Source: Opitutaceae bacterium | GTDB lineage: Bacteria; Verrucomicrobiota; Verrucomicrobiia; Opitutales; Opitutaceae | Direction of reading: 5' to 3' | Length of the DNA stretch: 64,000 nt | NCBI GenBank assembly: GCA_041395105.1 | Contig: JAWLBB010000001.1 | Location: 558,001 to 622,000 of the forward strand | In this document: one piece after another, positions 36,246-46,810 of the stretch | How positions within the stretch are numbered: position 1 is the stretch's first letter | Layout of the letters: every line of letters starts with the position of its first letter | Notes under the pieces: generated by a model | What the model saw: the letters and a program-made list of their open reading frames with translations, nothing else | What the model was told of the DNA's origin: nothing | Databases searched by the model: none | Position numbers and translations under genes: made by a program

Positions 36246-38315
36246 GTGAGCCGCCCGAGGGATTTGCATACCATCGAGGGCTGGGAGCGGGTGGAGGGCT
36301 GTTCCTCGCCGCTGGGCGCGACTTGGGTGGAGTCGGAAGCGGCCTGGAACTTCGCAGTCTTTTCGCGCCATGCGACCGCAATGACCCTCCTGCTTTACGG
36401 TCGGGAGGATCCGGTTCGCCCGGTCTTCGAACTCCGGCTCGATCCCATTGTCAACAAGAGCAGCCGGATCTGGCATTGCTTCGTCAAGCTGGCCGATGCA
36501 CCCGAAGCGGTCCATTACGCCTGGCGGGCGGAGGGGCCGTTCGATCCAGTCCATGGTCACCTCTTTCGTCCCGAGAAGATCCTTCTCGATCCTTATGCAG
36601 CCGAGGTGTATTTCCCGCCGGATTTTTCGCGTCAGGCAGGCTGCGGAAATGGTGGTAACGACGGTCAGGCGGTCCTCGGTGTCCTGCCTCGGGCATCCGA
36701 ACCCTTTGACTGGCCGGACGTGTCCCCGCCCCGCCACACCCACGATGCGATTGTCTATGAACTGCACGTGAAAGGTTTTACGGCTCTCGCCAATTCGGGC
36801 GTCCCGGCCGGGAAGCGCGGCACGTTCCTGGGGGTGATCGAAAAGATCCCCTACCTGAAGGAACTCGGCATCACCGTGGTGGAGCTCCTGCCGGTGCATC
36901 AGTTTGACCCGCAGGAGGGCAATTACTGGGGATACATGACCTTGAACTTCTTTGCCCCGCACCTCGGCTACGCGGTGAAGGAACCGGTCCTTGAATTCCG
37001 GGAAATGGTGGCCGCCCTTCACGAGGCAGGGATCGAGGTCTGGCTCGACGTGGTTTACAATCACACTGCGGAGGGTGATCCGAGCGGCCCGACCTATTCA
37101 TTGCGCGGACTGGACAACAGCAGCTACTACCTGGTCTCACCTGACGGGCACCATCTCAATGACAGCGGTTGCGGCAATACCACCCGTTGTGCCCACCCCT
37201 CGATGCGTCTGCTGGTGTTGCGCAGCCTGCAGTATTGGGCGGAGCAGATGGGGGTGGACGGTTTTCGCTTCGATCTGGCCTCGGTCTTCGCCCGCGATCT
37301 GCATGGGAATGTGGATACAGACCAGCCGGCCATGGTGCATGAGATCGGTGCCCTGGGGGCGCGGCTCGATGTGCGTCTGGTCGCCGAGGCTTGGGATATC
37401 GGGACCTACCTGCTCGGGCGGAGTTTTCCGGGACTGACCTGGCGGCAGTGGAACGGGCAGTTCCGTGACGACATCCGGGCGTTCGTCCGGGGAGATCCGG
37501 GCAAGGTGAGTTCGCTGATGACCCGTCTCTATGGGAGTGACGATCTGTTTCCCGACCAGCCCGGCGACGTCTACCATGCCTACCAGTCAGTGAATTTCAT
37601 CACGGCCCACGACGGGTTCTGTCTGTATGACCTGGTGGCTTATGACCATAAGCACAATCACGCGAACGGACACGGCAACACCGACGGTTCGGTGGATAAC
37701 CGGAGCTGGAACTGCGGCTGGGAAGGCGACGACGGGGCTCCGGATGAGGTCCTGGCCCTGCGCCGTCAGCAGGTGAAGAATTTCTTCACCCTGCTTATGT
37801 TGGCCAACGGCACGCCCATGTTTTGTGCGGGCGATGAATTCCTCAGGACCCAGCGGGGAAACAACAACCCCTACAACCAGGACAATGAAACCACCTGGCT
37901 TGACTGGAGCCGGCTGGAGAAGAACCGGGACATCTTCCGTTTCTTTCAGCAGATGATCGCGTTTCGCAAGTCCCGCCGCATGCTCGGGCGAAGCCGTTAT
38001 TGGCGGGAGGATATCGCCTGGTTTGGCGCCGAAGGCGGGGTGGATTTCTCCGATCAATCCCGCTGCCTGGCTTGGCGTCTGCGCGGCGATCGGTTCGACG
38101 AGGGCGACCTTTACGTGATGATCAACGCCCACCATGAGCCCCGGAATTTCCGGGTGCAGGAGGGTGATGCGAGTGACTGGTCTTGGGTGGTCGACACGAG
38201 CCGGCCAAGTCCTGAGGACATTGCCGCGCCGGGAGAGGAGCAGCCGGTGGAGTCGCTTGATCTGGCCGTTGCGGCGCGCTCGGTTGTCGTGCTTTCCCGA
38301 AGAGCGACGAATTGA
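36246..38315 (+). CDS. glgX: Glycogen debranching enzyme (isoamylase type)
   Basis: 689 residues, the size of E. coli GlgX. An N-terminal CBM48 (SSPLGATWVESEAAWNFAVFSRHA) leads into the GH13_11 barrel with region I DVVYNHTAEG, region II DGFRFDLAS (nucleophile Asp), region III LVAEAWD (acid/base Glu) and region IV FITAHDG. It hydrolyses alpha-1,6 branches of limit-dextrins. GTG 36246 follows AAGGGGAG. pgi and rpiA follow on the same strand, making a small glycogen-to-pentose-phosphate block. Confidence 0.92.
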   Translation: MSRPRDLHTIEGWERVEGCSSPLGATWVESEAAWNFAVFSRHATAMTLLLYGREDPVRPVFELRLDPIVNKSSRIWHCFVKLADAPEAVHYAWRAEGPFDPVHGHLFRPEKILLDPYAAEVYFPPDFSRQAGCGNGGNDGQAVLGVLPRASEPFDWPDVSPPRHTHDAIVYELHVKGFTALANSGVPAGKRGTFLGVIEKIPYLKELGITVVELLPVHQFDPQEGNYWGYMTLNFFAPHLGYAVKEPVLEFREMVAALHEAGIEVWLDVVYNHTAEGDPSGPTYSLRGLDNSSYYLVSPDGHHLNDSGCGNTTRCAHPSMRLLVLRSLQYWAEQMGVDGFRFDLASVFARDLHGNVDTDQPAMVHEIGALGARLDVRLVAEAWDIGTYLLGRSFPGLTWRQWNGQFRDDIRAFVRGDPGKVSSLMTRLYGSDDLFPDQPGDVYHAYQSVNFITAHDGFCLYDLVAYDHKHNHANGHGNTDGSVDNRSWNCGWEGDDGAPDEVLALRRQQVKNFFTLLMLANGTPMFCAGDEFLRTQRGNNNPYNQDNETTWLDWSRLEKNRDIFRFFQQMIAFRKSRRMLGRSRYWREDIAWFGAEGGVDFSDQSRCLAWRLRGDRFDEGDLYVMINAHHEPRNFRVQEGDASDWSWVVDTSRPSPEDIAAPGEEQPVESLDLAVAARSVVVLSRRATN

Positions 38316-38386
38316 AACGCCGCGGGTCGAAATCCTTGCCGTGCGGTCAAAGTCGGGGTAGGCAGAATGCACACCATCCCAAAGAC

Positions 38387-40030
<1,644 letters not shown>

Positions 40031-40046
40031 AGGTCCGGAAACGCGC

Positions 40047-40763
40047 ATGAAACCATCATCAACATCCGCGAATGCGGCGGCGGCCTTCAAGGAGGCGGCG
40101 GCCGTGCGTGCGGTGGATTTCGTCAAGTCCGGTATGAAGGTCGGGCTGGGCACGGGCAGCACGGCGGTTTTCGCCACCCGCCGTATCGGTGCCCTGTTGA
40201 AGTCGGGCGAACTGCGGGACATCATTGCCTTTGCGACCTCGAAGGCGACCGCCGAGGAGGCGAATCGCCTCGGGATTCCCATGATGGACGATGATCTGCC
40301 CGAAGATCTTGAACTGACGATCGACGGTGCGGATGAGGTCGATCCCGCAATGGACGTGATCAAAGGCGGCGGGGGTGCACTCCTGCGCGAGAAGATCGTG
40401 GCCCAGGTCAGCCGCCGGGTGATCATCGTGGTGGATGAATCCAAGCCCTCACCGCGCCTGGGCACGCACTGGCCGGTCCCGGTCGAGGTGATCACTTTCG
40501 GATGGATGTCCCAGGCCCGTTTTCTCGAAACCCTGGGCGCGCGATGGGAGATCCGGAAAGGCAACGACGGCCATCCGTTCGTGACCGACTCCGGAAATCG
40601 AATACTCGATTGTCATTTCGGTCCGATCGCCGATGCGCGGCATCTGGCCTCGCTTTTGAATGCCCGGGCCGGCATCGTCGAGCACGGGCTCTTCATCGGG
40701 CTGGCCACCGATCTGATTGTGGCCGGGGCGCAGGGCATCCACCATCGATCGCGGGAAGGGTGA
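40047..40763 (+). CDS. rpiA: Ribose-5-phosphate isomerase A
   Basis: 238 residues. The family signatures GLGTGSTAVFA, SKATAEEA, DGADEVDP (catalytic Asp) and KGGGGALLREKIVA (catalytic Lys, Glu) are all present. ATG 40047 is preferred; GTG 40020 within the end of pgi would add nine residues. It interconverts ribose- and ribulose-5-phosphate. A tandem repeat follows the gene. Confidence 0.96.
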   Translation: MKPSSTSANAAAAFKEAAAVRAVDFVKSGMKVGLGTGSTAVFATRRIGALLKSGELRDIIAFATSKATAEEANRLGIPMMDDDLPEDLELTIDGADEVDPAMDVIKGGGGALLREKIVAQVSRRVIIVVDESKPSPRLGTHWPVPVEVITFGWMSQARFLETLGARWEIRKGNDGHPFVTDSGNRILDCHFGPIADARHLASLLNARAGIVEHGLFIGLATDLIVAGAQGIHHRSREG

Positions 40764-40878
40764 GAGCTGGAATGACGGCAGCGCGCAACCGTTGGGCGCG
40801 CCGCAAAGGACGAAGGGCAGAGGATGAAGGGCCGAGTCTTTTTGTGTAGAGAGAGGCTCGGTGCCTCGATGAGATGGA

Positions 40879-41050
40879 TAATCGAGGCATAAAGCCTCTC
40901 CTACCCGTGCGCATAGCGCCCGGAATGGAAAAATGGGTAATCGAGGCGTAAAGCCTCTCCTACCCGTGCGCATTGCGCCCGGAATGGGAAAATGGATAAT
41001 CGAGGCATAAAGGCTCTCCTACCCGTGTGCATTGCGCCGAGAATGGAAAA
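40879..41050. repeat. 59-bp tandem repeat, three units
   Basis: Units begin TAATCGAGGC at 40879, 40938 and 40997, exactly 59 bp apart, and differ by a few substitutions. Each contains the inner hairpin GAGGC-ATAAA-GCCTC (weaker in the third) and CTACCCGTG. A related block (GAGAGGCT..GCCTCGA) precedes them from 40850, and another occurs at 58155-58250. Together with the terminator this fills the gap between rpiA and the secreted protein. Confidence 0.9.
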
Positions 41051-41082
41051 GCCCGGAGTCACGCGAACGTGAACCCGGGCTT
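41049..41082 (-). terminator. Rho-independent terminator for the secreted protein gene
   Basis: AAGCCCGG (41049-41056) pairs with CCGGGCTT (41075-41082), with an inner TCACG-CGAA-CGTGA stem. On the minus strand it is followed by a short T run. It lies 30 bp past the stop of the gene at 41112. Confidence 0.85.
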
Positions 41083-41111
41083 GTGAATCCCGATTGAGTG
41101 GAGTGGGCCGC

Positions 41112-41732
41112 TTATTCCGTGGCTGCGGCCGGGAGCTCAACTTTGACCAGACCGATGGCAAGAGCCTCGGTGTAGGTCACGACGACGGACTGGCCAATCC
41201 TCAGCTTGGGAAGATTGGACACATCGCGGACCTGAATCACGTTGAGGCCGCCAAGCGGACCCATCAGGGTCACCGTTTCGGTCGGGCGGTCGAGTCCCTC
41301 GATCGTGCAGACAGCCTTGATCATGCGAAGGGCGCCGGCACCTGGAGCCTGGTCCGCTTCGGTGCGTCCCGCATCCTCGGCAACCTGAAGCGGGTTTGCC
41401 ATCTCGTCGGCGGTCGGCTCACGGAGCTCGAAGGCGAGGGAGAGGTAGTAGTCGGCTTCGACCGAATCCCCGACGGCGATCTCGTTGAGACGCTCGACTT
41501 CCGGCCCCGCCACGATGGAGATCTCCTTGCCGAGTTCGTCCTTCAGGGTGACCTCTCGGGTCTCGTAGTCGATGGCGGCAACCTTGGCCACCATCGAGAC
41601 GAGAACGACGTCCTCGCGGGTCGGCACTGCCTCGTCCTCGGCCATGGCGAAAGTGTTGACCGAGGTCATGGAGGCAACCGCCACGGCCAGGGCGGCGGCG
41701 AGAATTCTGATAGTGTTTTTTGTGGTATTCAT
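41112..41732 (-). CDS. Secreted protein of unknown function
   Basis: 206 residues from ATG 41732, with a signal peptide (ILAAALAVAVASMTSVNTFAMA). The mature part contains two beta-rich segments with similar layout: VAAIDYETREVTLKDELGKE..VGDSVEADYYLSLAFEL, and VCTIEGLDRPTETVTLMGPLGG..IGQSVVVTYTEALAIGL. These look like a duplicated small barrel of the type found in periplasmic hypothetical proteins. No active-site motif is recognised. It is divergent from the DUF3302/HlyD cluster and could share regulation with it. Confidence 0.7.
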   Translation of the reverse strand: MNTTKNTIRILAAALAVAVASMTSVNTFAMAEDEAVPTREDVVLVSMVAKVAAIDYETREVTLKDELGKEISIVAGPEVERLNEIAVGDSVEADYYLSLAFELREPTADEMANPLQVAEDAGRTEADQAPGAGALRMIKAVCTIEGLDRPTETVTLMGPLGGLNVIQVRDVSNLPKLRIGQSVVVTYTEALAIGLVKVELPAAATE

Positions 41733-42097
41733 GATGAACAGTAAGGAGTTCAGGAGAACCTGATTGAACGGGTGATGACAAGCTTGATCGGGACTGGACC
41801 TTGGTACAGTCCGAATCGATTGGGTCGTATGCACCGAGACCAATATGCAAATATTGTCTCACGAAATTCATTTCTTCTGACATGGGCATCGCATCGGAAC
41901 CCGAGTCCACGGGTTCGCATTTGTGGCAAGTCGAATCGTGAAATCCAGCGGTCATGGACGGTTCCGTTTGTCGACGATCTGATGACCCGAATGAGGACTA
42001 TGGTCCGGCCATTTCCGGCTCGCAGTTCGCCCGGGAATCTGTCTTCTCGATCTTCCTGGCTCGTAGATCGCGTGACGGCCATCGACACAGTACTACC
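41733..42097. other. Divergent intergenic region without a recognised gene
   Basis: 365 bp between the secreted-protein gene and the DUF3302 gene, more AT-rich than the flanks. It must hold promoters for both directions, but no consensus -35/-10 pair or clear operator could be assigned. Confidence 0.5.
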
Positions 42098-42628
42098 ATG
42101 ATTGCAGTCATAAATCCCAAAACCCTTCCCCCGCGGTTACGATCCAGCCCGACTCGATGGCGGCTCGCGACCGTTCTTCTCGCTCTCCCGCTCTGGGCCT
42201 CGCAGGCGCACGCCTCGATTTTCAAAGGAGAGGCGCTCGACAAAGTTGCAGACATCCTGTCGTGGGTCGTTCTGATCGTGGCGCCCGTCGTCGGGCTGGC
42301 CGTCTTCTGGATCGTTCACATTCTGCCCGAGAAGATCGCCGAGAAGAGAAAACACCCTCAGGCAAAGGCGATTCAAACCCTTTGTCTCCTATCGCTGGTC
42401 TTCGGCGGTCTGCTCTGGCCCATCGCATGGCTCTGGGCCTACAGCAAACCGGTTCTCTACAAGATGGCCTACGGCACCGACAAGGTGCCCCACGGCGAAG
42501 GGGACCATGGCGACGGCGCGCAGGCCGACGAGGAAGAGACGGCCGAAGTCGATCGCCTCCGTCAGCGCATTGCCGAGCTCGAGTCCAAATTGAGCGGCAA
42601 GGGCGCAACCGAAGGAGGAAAGGCCTGA
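42098..42628 (+). CDS. DUF3302 inner-membrane protein (YiaW-like)
   Basis: 176 residues. An N-terminal signal-like segment (LATVLLALPLWASQAHASIF) precedes two membrane helices (ILSWVVLIVAPVVGLAVFWIV and TLCLLSLVFGGLLWPIAWLWAYS), followed by a charged coiled tail. This is the DUF3302 family; in E. coli yiaW of this family neighbours the HlyD-like yiaV, as here. It lies 3 bp before the HlyD-like gene. It is probably an accessory subunit of an envelope transport system; no direct function is known. Confidence 0.78.
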   Translation: MIAVINPKTLPPRLRSSPTRWRLATVLLALPLWASQAHASIFKGEALDKVADILSWVVLIVAPVVGLAVFWIVHILPEKIAEKRKHPQAKAIQTLCLLSLVFGGLLWPIAWLWAYSKPVLYKMAYGTDKVPHGEGDHGDGAQADEEETAEVDRLRQRIAELESKLSGKGATEGGKA

Positions 42629-42631
42629 ACC

Positions 42632-43813
42632 ATGGAAATCCTATTGCTCGGTATTTACTCGTTCTTCGTCTGGCTGATCTTCTTCAAGTTCAAGTGGCTC
42701 CCCTGGAATATCATCAGCCAGGTAATCGTCATCACCCTCCCGATCGTCGCCATCGCGATGTTGATACTCCTGCTCAACATCGCCGCGCCTTCGTCGCACG
42801 ACATCCGGGTCGTCAACTACGTCGTCCCCATCAATACGCCAGTCCGCGGCCTGGTCACCGAGGTGCCCATCGAGCCGAACCGCCCGATCAAGAAAGGGGA
42901 TGTTCTCTTCAAGATCGACCCCGCTCCGTATGAGATCGAGGTGAAGAGCTACGAGGCCCAACTCAAACAGCTTCAGATTCAACTGGTTACCGCCCAGGCA
43001 AGCGCGCGCAACATGGAGGAGACGCTCAAAGGCGCGATCGGCCAGAAAGACGTCATCAATTCGAGACTTGATCTGGCCCAGCTTCGGTTGAAGCAGTTCA
43101 AGGAGCTGGCCGATTCCGGTGCCGGCAACAAATTCGATTACCAGAAGGCCCAGGCCGATGTGCTGGACCTTGAAGGCCAACTCGCCTCGGTCGGGGCAAC
43201 TGAGGCCCAGGCCCGCGAGAAGCTTTCGGCCAGGTCCGACGACGGCGAACAGGATGAGGTTGCCAACGTGCGGGCCCAGATCGCCCGTGCGGAAGCGCAG
43301 CTGGCGGACGCCCGATGGAGTCTCAGCCAGACCACCTACTACGCGCCGGCCGATGGCCGCGTCGTCGCCCTGACCCTGCGGCCCGGCGCGATGGCCGTTC
43401 CCCTGCCCATGGCGCCGGCCATGAACTTCATCGAGGACGAGGGCTGGATTCTCGCCATCTACCACCAGAACGAGGTCCGCAAGGTCGCACCCGGTCAGGA
43501 GGCGGAGGTCGCCTTTGCCATGTATCCGGGCAAAATCGTCAAGTGCACCGTGGACTCCATCATGTGGGCCACCGCACAGGGGCAACTGCCCATCGGCTCG
43601 ATGAACGGAACGGGCGGCGTCGCGCCCATCCCGCCCAATTCCCTCGCGGTTCGTCTTCTGCCGGCCGGCAGGGACGAAGAGCTCTTTCTCGCGGCAGGGG
43701 CACACGGCGCCGGTGCCATCTACACCGACAGCGGTCATATGATTCACATTATCCGCAAGGTTATGGTGCGGATCACTGCCAAGCTCAATTGGCTCATCCT
43801 CAAGTTGCATTGA
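42632..43813 (+). CDS. HlyD-family membrane-fusion protein (YiaV/YibH-like)
   Basis: 393 residues. Two N-terminal hydrophobic segments (LLLGIYSFFVWLIFF and VIVITLPIVAIAMLILLLNI) anchor it; the lipoyl halves are PVRGLVTEVPIEPNRPIKKGDVLFKIDP and APADGRVVALTLRPGAMA, separated by a ~140-residue coiled hairpin. It bridges inner and outer membrane in export systems. It is preceded by the DUF3302 partner and followed 9 bp later by an outer-membrane factor; no ABC, MFS or RND pump is in the cluster. Confidence 0.88.
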   Translation: MEILLLGIYSFFVWLIFFKFKWLPWNIISQVIVITLPIVAIAMLILLLNIAAPSSHDIRVVNYVVPINTPVRGLVTEVPIEPNRPIKKGDVLFKIDPAPYEIEVKSYEAQLKQLQIQLVTAQASARNMEETLKGAIGQKDVINSRLDLAQLRLKQFKELADSGAGNKFDYQKAQADVLDLEGQLASVGATEAQAREKLSARSDDGEQDEVANVRAQIARAEAQLADARWSLSQTTYYAPADGRVVALTLRPGAMAVPLPMAPAMNFIEDEGWILAIYHQNEVRKVAPGQEAEVAFAMYPGKIVKCTVDSIMWATAQGQLPIGSMNGTGGVAPIPPNSLAVRLLPAGRDEELFLAAGAHGAGAIYTDSGHMIHIIRKVMVRITAKLNWLILKLH

Positions 43814-43822
43814 GACCCGCCC

Positions 43823-45229
43823 ATGCACACGCTCTCCAAAGCATTCGGCATCCTTCTCGGGGCTGCCCTTCTGGCCGGTTGCGCCACCAAGGCTCCGCCT
43901 GAACTGACCGAGATTCAGCAACAGGCCGGAGTCGTCGGCGACCTGGAGCCGACCAGTGAGTGGAAAGAAACAGTGGCTTCCGGGCCGATCGCCGACAACT
44001 GGTTGGCGACGTTCAAGGACCAGCAACTCGATGCCCTGATCACCGAGGCGATGGCCAAGAATCCGGATCTGCGCATTGCGTCCACCAAGGTGGAACAGGC
44101 GGTTCAATACGTCGAGCTCTCCAAAGCCGCCCTTCGGCCGTCACTGAGTATCTTCGGCATCGGCGGCCTCAACCTGGGGGGGGGCGACATCAGTTCACCG
44201 CTCCAGGGCGGCTCGTTCCGCGCGTCCTGGGAACCCGATCTGTGGGGCCGCTTGCGCTATGGACGAAATGCCACCGAGGCCAGCTATGCCTCGGTCCAGG
44301 CCGATTATGAGTTCGCCCGCCAGTCGCTCGCCGCCATGGTGGCGAAGGGATGGTTTACCGCCAGTGAAACCTGGCAACAGCAGACGATCGCGGACGATCT
44401 GGTTGCCGCTGCCGAAAAGCTGCTGGAACTCGCGGACGAGCGTTACCGAATCGGCGCCGGCAATGAACAGGATGTGGCGCTCGCACAGGCCAACCTCGGG
44501 AGCTATCGCGACAATGCGCGCCAGGTGCGACTTGCCCATCAGCAGGCACAGCGTTCCCTCGAATTGCTCCTTGGACGTTATCCGGCGGCCGAACTCTCAG
44601 TCCGTCCGGATCTCGTCGAACTGCCACCGGATATTCCCGCCGGGTTGCCGTTGGAGATGTTGGAGCGCCGGCCGGACATGGTCGCGGCCGAACGGAGAGT
44701 CGCCGCTGCCTTCAATCGGGTGGGTGAGGCCAGGGCCGCCCGGTTGCCGCGCATCATCCTGAACGCGAATGCCTCTTATATTTCCAGTGAAATCCTCGAG
44801 CTTCAGCCGGATTATGAGAACCCGTCCTTCGGCGCCGGCGCCACACTCATTGCCCCCATTTATGACGGCGGCCAGCTCAAGACACAGGTGACCATCCGCA
44901 CGCTCGAGCAGAAGGAGGCGGTCGCCCACTACGCCCGGCAGGCGTTGGAGGCACTTGGTGAGGTCGAAAACATCCTGGCGACCAGCCGGTCCCTCGCGGA
45001 CCGGGAGAAGATCCTTACCCGCGTTCTGGCCGAAAACGAACGCGCGCTTGCCATGGCCCAGACCAGCTACCGGATCGGCTCAGGCGATCTGCGCGCCGTG
45101 CAACAGCAAAAGCTCAACGTTCAGGCGGCACGTCTCGCCCTTCTGCGGGTCCGGAGCGAGCAGCTCAGTCAACGCGTCAATCTGCACCTCGTCCTGGGTG
45201 GAAGCTTCGAGCCGGTCACCGACGTTTAG
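43823..45229 (+). CDS. NodT/OprM-type outer-membrane efflux lipoprotein
   Basis: 468 residues. The signal peptide ends in lipobox LLAGC. The body is a duplicated outer-membrane-efflux domain: WLATFKDQQLDALITEAMAKNPDLR, the SFRASWEPDLWGRLR strip and the second repeat with RRPDMVAAERRVAAA and FGAGATLIAPIYDGG. It forms a trimeric channel across the outer membrane and would pair with the HlyD-like protein upstream. Confidence 0.93.
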   Translation: MHTLSKAFGILLGAALLAGCATKAPPELTEIQQQAGVVGDLEPTSEWKETVASGPIADNWLATFKDQQLDALITEAMAKNPDLRIASTKVEQAVQYVELSKAALRPSLSIFGIGGLNLGGGDISSPLQGGSFRASWEPDLWGRLRYGRNATEASYASVQADYEFARQSLAAMVAKGWFTASETWQQQTIADDLVAAAEKLLELADERYRIGAGNEQDVALAQANLGSYRDNARQVRLAHQQAQRSLELLLGRYPAAELSVRPDLVELPPDIPAGLPLEMLERRPDMVAAERRVAAAFNRVGEARAARLPRIILNANASYISSEILELQPDYENPSFGAGATLIAPIYDGGQLKTQVTIRTLEQKEAVAHYARQALEALGEVENILATSRSLADREKILTRVLAENERALAMAQTSYRIGSGDLRAVQQQKLNVQAARLALLRVRSEQLSQRVNLHLVLGGSFEPVTDV

Positions 45230-45293
45230 GCCAACGCGACCACCACGCAGAACGGTGTGATGACCCAATGAGCCGAATCCCGGTTTCATCTCC

Positions 45294-46112
45294 ATGATCA
45301 AGACCCTGAAGGCCGCGAAATCCGACAAACCCGAAAAGCTCAAGAACAAGGAGTACACCAGTAAGCTGCGTGAGCTTCAGGGCGAGCTCTGCCATCTGCA
45401 GGAGTGGGTCAAACACAAGGGACTGCGGGCCATAATCGTCTTCGAAGGACGCGATGGCGCCGGCAAGGGAGGGACGATCAAAGCCATCACCGAACGGGTC
45501 AGTCCCCGCGTTTTTCGGGTCATCGCGCTGCCGGCTCCTTCGGACCGGGAGAAGTCGCAGATGTACATCCAGCGCTACATCAAACATTTTCCAGCCGCGG
45601 GCGAAGTCGTCATTTTCGACCGGAGTTGGTACAACCGCGCCGGAGTCGAAAAGGTGATGGGGTTCTGCACCAAAGAACAACACAAGGAGTTTCTCCGCAT
45701 CTGTCCGTTCATCGAGGGACAGATTGTCAAATCCGGAATCATCCTGCTCAAGTACTGGCTGGAAGTGAGTGACAAGGAACAGGCGCGCCGGTTCGTGGCC
45801 CGGGTGACGGATCCGGTGCGCCAGTGGAAACTCAGTCCGATGGACCTCCCTTCGCGCAGCAAGTGGTACGAATATTCACGGGCCCGCGACGAGATGCTGG
45901 AGGCGACCGACACGGAGGAAAACCCCTGGTTCATCCTGCGCTCGGATGACAAGAAACGCGCCCGGCTCAACTGCATCACCCATCTGCTCGGGCAGATTCC
46001 CTACAAGAAGGTGCCTCGGGAGAAGATCAGGATTCCCGATCGCTCCAGGAAACATGCCTATGACGACAAGGCATCGTTGAAGGGGCGAAGGTTTGTTGAG
46101 GAAAGGTTCTGA
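45294..46112 (+). CDS. ppk2: Polyphosphate kinase 2
   Basis: 272 residues, single-domain PPK2. Walker A is FEGRDGAGKGG (52-60, K58), the FDRSWYNRAGVEKVMGF motif gives Walker B with D109, and LKYWLEVSDKEQARRF and PMDLPSRSKWYEYSRARDEM form the lid and C-terminal signature. It transfers phosphate between polyphosphate and nucleotides, with preference for ADP or GDP not settled by sequence. It lies 64 bp after the outer-membrane factor. Confidence 0.94.
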   Translation: MIKTLKAAKSDKPEKLKNKEYTSKLRELQGELCHLQEWVKHKGLRAIIVFEGRDGAGKGGTIKAITERVSPRVFRVIALPAPSDREKSQMYIQRYIKHFPAAGEVVIFDRSWYNRAGVEKVMGFCTKEQHKEFLRICPFIEGQIVKSGIILLKYWLEVSDKEQARRFVARVTDPVRQWKLSPMDLPSRSKWYEYSRARDEMLEATDTEENPWFILRSDDKKRARLNCITHLLGQIPYKKVPREKIRIPDRSRKHAYDDKASLKGRRFVEERF

Positions 46113-46141
46113 CCAAGATACTGGGTACCTTTGAGCCCGCC

Positions 46142-46804
46142 ATGGCCACAACACCGGTCTCTTCCTCCAAGCGCGCCCTCGACCCGAATGAACGCATTTC
46201 CGAAGTTCTCTTCGGATTGATCATGGTGCTGACCTTCACCGGCTCGCTCAGCGTGGCGGATGCGGGCGGTGATGATGTGCGAGTCATGCTGATCGGTGCG
46301 TTGGGCTGCAACTTCGCCTGGGGCATCATTGACGGCATCTTTTACCTGATGGGCAGCTTGGCCGAAAAGGGCAGCAACCTCATGACCTATCGGGCGGTGA
46401 GAAGTGAGCCGGATCCCCGGAAGGCCCGCGATCGGCTTGCGCAGGCCATGCCTTCGGTCATTGCATCCGTCCTCACGCCGGCGGAGCTGGATGGGGTGCA
46501 CCAGCGGCTGCGTGACCTGCCTGAGCCTCCGGCGCGGGCCCGATTGGCGCAGGACGACTGGCGTGGGGCGGTGACCGTCTTCATCCTGGTGGTTCTATCC
46601 ACCTTTCCCGTCGCGATCCCCTTCATTTTCATGGACGAAATCCTTCCGGCCATGCGTGTTTCCAACGCGATTGCCATTGTGATGCTGTTCGGCACCGGGT
46701 TTGCCTATGCCCGCATCGTGGGCGGCAATCCGTGGCTGCTGGGGTTCGCCATGGTGATACTAGGCAGTATTCTTGTCAGCATGACCATTTTCCTGGGAGG
46801 CTGA
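46142..46804 (+). CDS. VIT1/CCC1-like membrane protein
   Basis: 220 residues with about five hydrophobic segments and the family-like opening DPNERISEVLFGLIMVLTFTG, a GALGCNFAWGIIDGIFYLMG helix and paired C-terminal helices. VIT1/CCC1 proteins move Fe2+ or Mn2+; the middle portion is shorter than in the plant/yeast proteins and lacks an obvious metal-binding domain, so ion specificity is open. It is 29 bp after ppk2. Confidence 0.65.
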   Translation: MATTPVSSSKRALDPNERISEVLFGLIMVLTFTGSLSVADAGGDDVRVMLIGALGCNFAWGIIDGIFYLMGSLAEKGSNLMTYRAVRSEPDPRKARDRLAQAMPSVIASVLTPAELDGVHQRLRDLPEPPARARLAQDDWRGAVTVFILVVLSTFPVAIPFIFMDEILPAMRVSNAIAIVMLFGTGFAYARIVGGNPWLLGFAMVILGSILVSMTIFLGG

Positions 46805-46810
46805 TTGGTG

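Noticed and set aside
40879..41050. Possible CRISPR array
   Set aside because: The 59-bp units are repeated entire, without distinct repeat and spacer parts, and no cas gene is near.
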